Positions 1 through 9,000 of a DNA stretch of 9,176 bases are shown piece by piece. This stretch comes from Candidatus Omnitrophota bacterium (GTDB lineage: Bacteria; Omnitrophota; Omnitrophia; Omnitrophales; Abzuiibacteriaceae): NCBI GenBank assembly GCA_016206995.1, contig JACQQN010000152.1, positions 1-9,176 on the forward strand, in the 5' to 3' direction. Every line of letters starts with the position of its first letter. Positions within the stretch are counted from its first letter, which is position 1. Under the pieces are notes generated by a model, which saw only the letters and a program-made list of their open reading frames with translations, made no database searches and was not told the origin of the DNA. The position numbers and the translations under genes are program-made.

Positions 1-3000
1 GGCGGCCAAATAACGCAGCCACAACCTCATCTCCATCGCTCTGAGTTGCGGGGTGAAGAATGGATTGAGCATGACAGATTGAGAGAAGCGGGTGACCACG
101 CAGTCGTTGCTTTAAAAGATTTTCCAGTGATGCTCGGTTTTGCAAGCTCCGCTATTTTAGCCGCCAGTAACTTAATAAAAATTCCCACCATTCGCTTGAT
201 ACAAGTTAGGTCTCTTTTGTATCGGATCGTACCTTACCCTGATCGTCTCTCTCGTTTTTCAATTCTGATGTTCAGTGGAGGGGATTTCCGTCCTCACGCT
301 TCTGTCGAATTGAGTGGATTAGGAGATAAAAAACCTGCAGTGATTGACAAGTTCTTTAGCCTGCGATTTTTCATGGCCCCATTGATTTCCATCTCAGAAG
401 ATGAGGTTCACACCGTTTTCCAAGGGAAGAGAACCGAAAGAGCACCGCTCGATATCCTTGAAATCACAAGGGAAATTTCACCCGCGGTACACAGTGATGA
501 ACTAAGTGTTTTTATCCCAAAACGTTCTGAATTGAGGAGTCAAAAGAATACCATTTCACATGCGCTTTTGGAAGAGTGGATTCGAGGAATTCCAAGAATT
601 TCTGATGACCTAAATCAGTTTGAAGCGAAGACAAGAGCTTTTCTATCCGTCATTCAGAAAATTGGTAAATCAAGAGAAGAATTAAAAACAAATCCCCCAC
701 ATTTGGAAACGTCAGAGAAAGATATTTGGGACGCAGCCAATGAAAACGGGCACCCATTAGAAACCTATTATCATCAAGGAGGCCGGAACCTTAGTAAAAC
801 GCCGCTCCGCCGAAGCTCGGAACTTTCCGTTATGATTGCAAACACTCTTGAAGCAATGGGAGAAGCGGGGCGTGAAGCGTCCGTTCAGAAGATTGTCCAA
901 AAAACATCAACCAGTCATGATGGAAACAATCATCCACCAAACAATGAGTCAATCACCAGTTTTAAGGACGATGAGAAATCAAGCGGACCAGGCGAACAGC
1001 TCGAGCCGGAAACCAAACAATCAGCTGATTCTGATAGTAGCGATAGAGGAGCTCGTGCTATTGCCCGAAGTTTGTTTAAAGCTGGATTAAATCCTGATGA
1101 GGTAGAAGAGTTAATTTATGAAACATCTGAAGGTGATTCTAGAGTTTCACCCGAACTGATCGATTTGCTAAGGAACAAGAGGGGTCTTGCAAGAGACGCG
1201 CTGGATGTCTTTGAGAGTGCTTATGACGATTGGCGCGCTCAAGCGGAAGCAAAAGCAAAAGAAGCCGCGGAACAAGCGAAAAAAGAAAAAGAAACAGAAG
1301 AAGCAAAGAAAGCAAGTCAAACCGCCGAAGCCGACTCAGAAAAAACCGCCGCGCCTGTTTCCTCGGGAACCGCAGAAGTCCGCTCCGAATTGCGGATGGG
1401 TTTGTATGAACGAGCGAAGCAGGCGCTTTTTGGCAACGAGATTAAGTTGAGAGGTGGTAAAAACCAGGTCCGAAGAGTTTTTAAAGGCACGACAATGAAA
1501 TTTGAAACCATCAATTTTGACGACGCGGCTTATTCGCTCAGATTCCGTTGGGATACAGAAGCGGAGCTGAATGCCAGGATTGCTAATGCGCAGTCACATT
1601 TCGGGGGAATGATTAATGGTATGTTGGGTGAGATTGGAGAAAGCGATGATGAATCATATCGAATTTTGTCAAAGATTAGGGACGAAGTTCTCCGAGAGAT
1701 AGAAAATGAAAAGAAAGAAGCAGCATTTTTCTTTGAAGGGCTGATCGAGGAACAAATTGAAAGATTAAGTTCCAGATGGGACAAAAAGCCGGCCGAACGA
1801 TTGAAAATCCACGCGGACAACATTCGCAAGAGAATGAACGGCGAATTGTCAGATGAAGGCGTTCAAAAAGAGATCGAGCTCTTCAAATCCATGGCGGCCG
1901 TGATCGCTTCAAGCTACCGAGCAAGAATTCATGAGTTCGAGATGTCAGGTCAAAATGACGAAGCAGACGCTTTAGAGTCAACGCTTGGGTTCTTTACGGG
2001 TATTAATGAATTTGGGGGGTTAAGCCAAGCTATTGTGGATCTGGTTCGTAGTAAGAAGATGAGCGCCAAAGACGTTCTCGTAAAATATGCCATCACAGAA
2101 GTTGAAAAAATGTTGCCCGCCGCACTCAAGTTAGAGGCAAAAGCAAGAGAATTAGAAGCAGGCGCAAAAAGATTGAAATTGGAGGGGCAAGAAACAGAAG
2201 CACAAGAGAAACTGGCGGAAGCACAAACAAAAAGACAAGAGATAGAAAAAAATTTCAAGGTAGATGGTGAGTCAGCCCCACAGCTTTCATGGTGGACTTT
2301 ACAAATGCGGATAGGAGTTGATGACTCAATTCCATCAAAAGTTGGTGGCAATCAACAAGCCTTTGTGCAATGGCGAGAAATACTCTTAATGCTTAAGCGT
2401 GTAACTGCATGCGCGAGATATGGCGAGAAGTTTATTGGAACCCATGAACAAGTAATTCAAAAAGCTAGATCACAGGCCCGTTTATTCTCATCTCAATTAA
2501 AGGAAGCGCGCAAGAAAGCTGCTGCGAGGACTGTTTTTGAAGAACTCCCACCTCAATTCTCGATGCCTCATTTTCTCGATCAGCTTGTAACAGATGTTAA
2601 GGAAATGATTATGAAGCAACATAGATATGCGGATCTAGCTTTTCAGCTTGCAGCGGCAAGAATTGTGGATCAAATCAATCGGGCAATAGAAGCGCTTCCC
2701 GCTCAAGATTCAAAGAAACAAAAACAAGCATTTGAGCGTCTCCGGGAAATATTTCAAGATTTTGTTATCCGGTTGAGTGTCCCCCTTGCAAAAAAGATTG
2801 CGCCGCAAGAACAGTTCAGCCAAGCATCGGATTTAATTGTCGCCGCGAACGAAATGTCGATACAGGATTTGATAGATCTGCAAGCCGCTTACCCAAATCT
2901 TCGCGCAATAGTTACTAAAATCGGAGGGTCTACAGAACACTGGGCGATTTACGCGAGCGGTCATGGAGTTTTAACGCTAACGTCTCCGCAAAACGAAAAA

Positions 3001-6000
3001 GGAAATTTTGATCATATTGAATCTGGGAAAGAAGCTTATATTGATGGAGAAGATGGAGTTTTTGTCCAAAATCCAACCGAGAGAGAACGAGAAGATTTGG
3101 AAGAAAAAATTATTCTTGAAGATGCCTTTCGTGAACTAGCCATCGAAAAAGCAAAAGAAGCTCGCGGCAAAATATTACCGGTACAAGTGAGCGGAAGCGC
3201 CGACCGGAAAATGCAAGTTGAAGCATTGGAGCCAATTGCAGATCGAATCGGCCTCTTCCGGACGGAATTTGGGGTACGAGCTGATCTTAACGAGGTTTCC
3301 ATGGATAAAAGTCTCAAAAAGTATGAGAAAAAGCTCACCAATCAGATTTTTGATTACATCAAACGTTTTCCAAACGGAGTGGTTGTGAGAACTTTTGATC
3401 GGAAGGGTGACAAGGAAATTTTCGGCATACAAGTAGGTTCTAGAGAGCAAGGATTCAAGTTTTACTTTGATCCAAAAGATGTCACCGGCAATAAACTTCT
3501 GCGCACTCAAATGCGCGCCATTATCCGAGCCCACTTAAGGGCAAAACGGCATCATTTTCGGGGTGTCGTCGAAATACTTATTCCGATGATTGAAACAGAA
3601 GATGATGTTAGAGATAAGCTTCGTCCAGTTTGGCAAGAGGTCTTAGCTGAGTTTGAAAAAATGCCTAAGGCCAAGCGGGCCATTCCAATTAGCTTTATGT
3701 TGGAAACGAAGGGAGCCTTGAACAATCGCGCACCTATTATGAATAAAGAATACTTGGATTCTATGTCGGTAGGAACCAATGACTTAATTCAAGAACTCTT
3801 TGGGATAAATCGGGCAAAAGGTAGTGATGTTACCATGAAGCTTTACCCAAGAATTATGAAAGCGACAGAGCAAATTGTGGAAACCGCAAAGGAAAAAGGA
3901 ATCAAAATAAGAATTTGTGGAGAGCTAGCAGGATGGAGGCGGTTTGCTTTATTTTCGATTTACTTGGCACGTGAATATGGCATTCAAATTCAATTAGTAG
4001 CGCAGCCAGCAGTCGTTGCCCAACTCAAACTTTTGATCGACTTCGCGGCTTCTAACGCCTATGAAGAAATTAAAAAATTATTCAAGAATTATGAGGATTA
4101 CCTTGTGCGAGATGATGAGGGTGAAGAGCTCAGCGAAGAAGCGGAAAAAGAATGGCGCAAAGAAGAAGAAAAAAATCGCGCTGCTGCGTTTGACGTGCTG
4201 GTGAAGGCAAAAGTGAAAGAGCTTGAAGACCGGATTCGTGGGACAGATGACTTCAAGAAAAAAGAGGCCGAGGTTAGGCGGAGACGTGCAGAAGCAATGG
4301 AAAGCACCCAAGGACGTTCTGAGTTGCGCTCAAGCCGATTGGGCTTGAGCACTGTCCCGACTACCACTGATTTTTTAAATAGGAAAGTCGGGATGGGCGC
4401 GACATCCGACCCATATTCAACAAATTCAGCTTTAGAAGAAATCGCGCCCACTCAGTCCTCGACGAAGCCAGTCGCTTCGAAGGCTGAGTTGCGGCAGGAG
4501 GGAAATGGTGAGAAGTTTGATTCCAAGAGGTTAACCGAGGTGAGGAATAGATTCGTTTATAAAAATTCTCTAACCGTTAGGGACTCAAGGACTTTTACTC
4601 TTATTTTTGAAGGGAAAGAAGAGCCAGAGATTGCCACGGTTCATGTGTTCTGGCAGCACAATCGGGTAAAAGTACGTTTACAGTCTGACTCCATTACGGG
4701 ATTACGGATAGGTTGGTACGGGAAAAGCGATAAGGCTGAAATCGCACAAAAGATAGACGGCGTTTTAAGAAGCGACAAGAAAACTTTTGAATTGCGACTT
4801 TCCCAGGGTGGCGAGAATTCGTTTTTGCTTGTAAGACGCGGGGAGCGGAACGGATTTCAAGTCATTGGCGAAATCAAAGTATTAGGTTTTCGGGGAAAAC
4901 CGGAACAGAAAGATCATGAAAAAGATCGTGAATATGATTTTCTCGTTCAAGCCGTGCGAGGAGGAAGAGTTTCTGAATCAGGCTTGGATCTCAAAGAACG
5001 TGTGTCGCGTGTTTTGACAATGGTTGAACATAAGCTTCGTAATGAACCAGGAGTTCATGCAGGTTTAGAGTGGATATCACAACCATCGAACCGCAAATCA
5101 CTTTTAGAATCCGTTGTGGAGCGAGACGCGCGAGACGATTTCGCAAAATTTATTTTAAAAGAAATGGCAGGGGATCAAGAAAGAACGCCATTGGTTGATT
5201 TCCTTTTTGATTTCCGAAAAGTGGTAACAAAACTAATCGAAGAATCTTATAAGCAGCCCGCGCTTCGATTGATCGTTGAAGACGGATTGATTTTTTACCT
5301 TTCTCTTTTCCGGCGCTCCCTCCGTGAACTTAACCGCAAAAGCGAGTTATATGTGCAATTAACAGCGTGGCTGAACGAAATGCACGAGAAATATTTTACA
5401 TATCATGCAGCCCGCGCAAAAACAATGTTGGATGAGCGTCAAAATGACACGGTACAAGGTTTGAGCAGAATTTTTCAGGCACTTCATAAAGCAGGAAGGC
5501 ATTTGGATGGAATGAAAAATCTTGCGCGTTCCTATCGGTTTCAAAATGAAGAACACGACCTTGGAGATTTGTGGAGCAGGCTCGAATCGCATGCGTGGAA
5601 AGCAGCTGAAGATGAGAAAAATGCACGGAGAAAGAAAGCGCTACTTGAAATATGTCATATTGCAGAGCGGGAGCAGCAAAATCGTTACGATGAGGCAAGG
5701 AAACAAAAAGGACTACTTCCTCTCTACCTGACGATCAAAATGGTCACCTTTGCCGTTGCTAACCACAAATACATGGGGAGAGCTTTAAGTTGGCTTTATG
5801 AAGCAATTAATCCTCGTACCGTAACAAAGATTTCGGGCAGTCCCGAGATTGGTTTCTTAGAACCAAGAGTTGCCATGGCGCTTGCTTTATTGGGGATCGG
5901 AAATCAAGGCGTAATGATGACCGAACGATTTAAACGAGCTCGGAAATTGTACCTTGAAACGCGGGTTCGCGAACCCATCTTTCGTGTTTTTGAGGACGAG

Positions 6001-9000
6001 GTGCTTTCAAAGGATCAAACTAATCGGAATGGTAAAGTAATTCGCAAAGACTACGTCAATTCTTCAAGCAATCCAATGCCTGGATCCAACCTTTACGGAG
6101 CATCCCTTGTTGCTGAGGTTTTAAGAAAACTGACATCAGATTTTAGGAAAAATCCAGATTGGGATTCAGACCAAAGACTTACAGAAGTACTTAACGCCTA
6201 CCAGCATCTTTTAGATTTTAATTTGGAAAAGCTTGTGCAAGATTTTGATCAAGCTTTAAAGCAGGCCAACGTTCAACAAAATTTCGATCAAGCTCTAGAA
6301 CAAATCAATACTCAATTAGCTCGAGAAGATTTGGAAAAAGGAGAGCGTGAAATATACGAAATAGAAAAGAAGGCTTTAGAAAGAAAGCGTGAAATACACA
6401 AACAAGAAAAGAAAGCTTTAGAATTAGATGCTCCCTTGATTAATCATTACAGAGGCCTTTTAGCGCAAGGGAACGTTGAAGAAATAAGAAAACTTCATCC
6501 GTTCCCCGAACCCGACCCGCGCCTAGCTTTTCTTTTGCTTCTTTGGTCAGATGCTCTTAGAGAGCACGCATATTTGAACCGCACGATTGAACATTTGCTT
6601 ATCAACGATGTTTTCGGTAAATTTCGCGATAGGAATGGAAAAATAACCGCTGAAAGTGTTAAGCGGATTTATCGCAGAAACAAATGGATAAGGGGATTGG
6701 CAGGCGCTCAGCAATTTATTTTTAATAACATCATGTTTGAAATCGGGTGGTTGAGAGCGGAAGATCGGATTCCGGGTTTTATTCCAACTGTCCAAAAAGC
6801 GATTGATAAAGAAAAGAAAGCTTACGGAAGAACTCCTGTTCTTGCATTAACCGACAGAGATTACCCATTGGAAAGAACAGGAGAAGCCGGACAGTTGCTT
6901 CAAGACCAATTTCGTGGGATGGCGGCCATTCTTCCATGGAAAAGCTTTCTTCAACCGGTGGGCGAAACCCAAATGATTTATCGCGGGGTGCAACAAGTTT
7001 TGCACGCAGCAGAAGCAGGAGAGCGCATTTTCAAAAAAGGCCCTCTCGTTCGAAAATACTCGCGAGCCAAACAAAAGTGGTTCGCACACACATTGGAACA
7101 AGTGATCCGCGCTATACGAGAAGAGGTTTTTCATAAGAACCAAACTACAAGCAAGAGCTTGTTAAACGAACATTTTTCCGAGGCTTCCCAAAAAGAAGGG
7201 GCTGTTGGTCAAGTGATGAAAGAACGATTGCAATCAATCGTAGATCGGGAAGTGATCAAAATAGCGCAAGCCATGTGGAGAACTGGGTTATCGAGAAAGC
7301 AGCTGCGCTCCCGCGACGTCAGAATGAGAGACAAAGAACAATTGTATATTGATGGGAAAAGAAAATTATTCCAAGAAATGCTCAGCCGATTCGCTCAAGA
7401 GCTTTCAACAGAAATCACCCCGGGTGAGCCTAATTTTGAAGGAATTCCAACGCCCATTGGTGAAAAATTCATGCAAGTTTTGCACCAGATCTATCCCGAT
7501 ATTCCTTTGATGGTTGATTTTCATATTACGTATTTAAACAGGCGGCCCGGTGAAACAAGAGCTCCTGTTCGGGTTGTTGGAACAACTAAGGCGTTAAGTT
7601 TGATTGGTCACATTAAGAAAATCAAGTTAGCTGATGGAAGGGAAGTGGAAGTTGAATATCATTCATGGGTTAAAGATTTGGAGAGGTTTCAACCAATTCA
7701 TAGGCTTAGGCGTTCGTTGGAATTTGACCAGAACGTCCCCGCTCTTTTTGTGAATTTTGGATTGGACAATGTTAATCTGAAACCGCTTCCCCCAAGGACT
7801 TTTGCAGATGCTTTGGTGGGCGCTTGGCTCATTTCCAATTCCAACGTTGCCCCGAGAGATGCGGATCCGTTCAAATTTTATGACCGATTGTTAGATGCCA
7901 AATTAACTTTAGAGGGATCGCCAGGCCCATTCAATTACATGTATCAAATGATGGAAAGTTATTTAAATGAAGTGGTGAAAGCCGTTTTTACTTCGCATAA
8001 TTCAGGAACTGTCACAGAATTAAGAACGCCGCCATCTTTAACGCCGCCTGGTGCGCAACCAAAACGCTCTGAATTGAGAATTGAGAAAGTTTCTGCGGAG
8101 CGAACTGCTGCCGATGCAAGTCTCTGGGAGCATGAAATTGGTTGGAGAGACCAAGACATCGCTCAACTTAAAGCAAAAAAACCACAACCAACCCAACACA
8201 AAACGATTATTTTAGGAAAAGATTTTGATTCGCCAAAGCTTGTCATTAAGCTTGACCGCAATTTAGAGGTACGTTCTCTTGATCATCGAGATGTTTTAAT
8301 TCCGATTGATTCTGAAGCTGGCGAGATTTTACACGTGTTCTATTGGTCGCTTCCAGGCAGGCTTCGCCGGCGTCTTGAGTTAGATGGTTATCACTTCCAG
8401 TTAGAGAGGTTGGGGGATAGTAGAATAAAGTTAGTTAGTCACAATGTGAAGCGTGCAGACATACTGGGGAAATCTACGGCCATTCCCGCGCAATTTAAAG
8501 AAAAAGATGGCGAGACAGTTGAAATTATTGTCCAGCTTTCAGATCTTGTTAAAGTGAGAAAAAACTTTGAAGGATTCAAAACCCGCGTTCCGCTAGAAAG
8601 TCGATTGGCACCACGCCCCGCCCACCGCGCTGAGCTGCGACAAGCTTCGCCGTCACCAACCTTTCAATCTCACACTGGGCAAGAGCATCAGCCGCCTATC
8701 ACCAGTCAAGCACGCCCAGAAAAAGAGGACGCTGCGTACAAACTAAAACCGGATTCATTTGTGTTGTTTAAAGATTTAGCAGTAGAACAAGCACCTGATA
8801 TTCTTGCAGCACAAATCAAAACGCTCGTGGAAAAATCGAAACCGGACTTTCTAGCAGATGGGTCGTCGACACCTACGATTGTTGGCACCTTCGTTTTCCA
8901 AAATGAACAGACACTTCAAATGATTAGTTTTGCACCGCTTTTAGCTCAATATGAGAATGGCAAAATGGGCGGCGTGGGACATTTGATGCTTGCGTTTAGC

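Larger units (their letters stand above)
538..1380 (+). other. Unrecognised helical segment C with a disordered Ala/Glu/Lys-rich tail (residues 180-460)
   Basis: Residues 180-270 look helical and charged. A degenerate copy of the boundary motif (R-S-S-E-L-S) sits at residues 271-276 and may mark a decayed internal boundary. Residues of about 300-345 are polar and acidic, rich in Asn, Ser, Asp, Glu and Pro, and are probably disordered. Residues 348-410 look like a small helical unit, with a Gly-Leu-Asn-Pro-Asp-Glu turn followed by amphipathic helices. Residues 413-460 are a low-complexity run of Ala, Glu, Lys and Gln that turns into a Thr/Ala/Ser/Pro-rich linker just before the next R-S-E-L-R. 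No catalytic signature is visible and the function is unknown. Confidence 0.5.
1396..4314 (+). other. PTS enzyme I-like (PEP-protein phosphotransferase) unit within the giant protein
   Basis: This 973-residue module has the domain order of PTS enzyme I: helical N-terminal part, phospho-His swivelling domain, then PEP-binding TIM barrel. Enzyme I takes phosphate from PEP onto a His and passes it to HPr in the cytoplasm. Counterparts of the E. coli active-site residues are visible: His980 (His189, in GGSTEHWAI), Arg1087 (Arg296, GLFRTEF), Arg1130 (Arg332, VVRTFD), Glu1235 (Glu431, MLETKG), Asn1260/Asp1261 (GTNDLI), Arg1271 (Arg465) and Cys1306 (Cys502, CGELAG). Spacings match closely: His to first Arg is 107 residues in both, and Asp to Arg is 10 in both. 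No ATP-grasp domain is visible, which argues against PEP synthase or PPDK. The module is much longer than a typical enzyme I (about 575 residues) because the helical subdomain carries large insertions. An active enzyme is likely; its acceptor is unknown. Confidence 0.88.
4906..7419 (+). other. Long, mostly helical unrecognised block (residues 1636-2473)
   Basis: About 840 residues with few Pro/Gly breaks and frequent charged-hydrophobic heptad-like spacing, so mostly alpha-helical. Landmarks include a hydrophobic patch at 1957-1971 (ending LALLGIGNQ), an Asn/Ser/Pro/Gly-containing break at about 2020-2036, short tandem repeats at 2081-2141, a LAFLLLLW patch near 2175-2183 and a conserved-looking LALTDRDYPLERTGEAG stretch at 2281-2297. 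None matches a family I know. Cys1885 is the only cysteine here. It could be a scaffold, a helical repeat domain or a diverged enzyme domain. No catalytic signature supports any choice. Confidence 0.5.

Noticed and set aside
121..180. Possible transmembrane helix at residues 41-60
   Set aside because: The run is interrupted by Ser/Asn and followed by many arginines; it is not hydrophobic enough to call.
776..782. Strong Shine-Dalgarno-like aaggagg
   Set aside because: No ATG, GTG or TTG start follows at a usable distance, and the frame is open across it; it is simply Gln-Gly-Gly codons.
836..1090. 84-codon plus-strand open frame in another frame
   Set aside because: It sits fully inside the +1 frame over the polar segment, with no ribosome binding site and no recognisable features.
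1950..2351. 133-codon minus-strand open frame
   Set aside because: It lies opposite the continuous +1 frame in the coiled-coil region. Its peptide is Ser/Phe/Ala-rich with no motif, as expected for the reverse of Glu/Lys/Ala codons.
3175..3534. 119-codon minus-strand open frame
   Set aside because: It overlaps the enzyme I barrel, whose catalytic motifs are clear on the plus strand, so this is a shadow.
2119..4053. PEP synthase or pyruvate phosphate dikinase as the identity of the PEP-utilising unit
   Set aside because: Those enzymes have an ATP-grasp domain before the phospho-His domain. Here that place holds helical and coiled-coil sequence with an enzyme I-like stretch, and residue spacings match enzyme I.
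4328..4376. Hairpin followed by a six-T run, resembling an intrinsic terminator
   Set aside because: The T-run (4371-4376) begins 20 bases after the stem ends, and the reading frame continues for thousands of bases.
4098..4451. 117-codon minus-strand open frame
   Set aside because: It is Ser-rich and lies opposite the charged tail and linker of the +1 protein, with no promoter, ribosome binding site or family resemblance.
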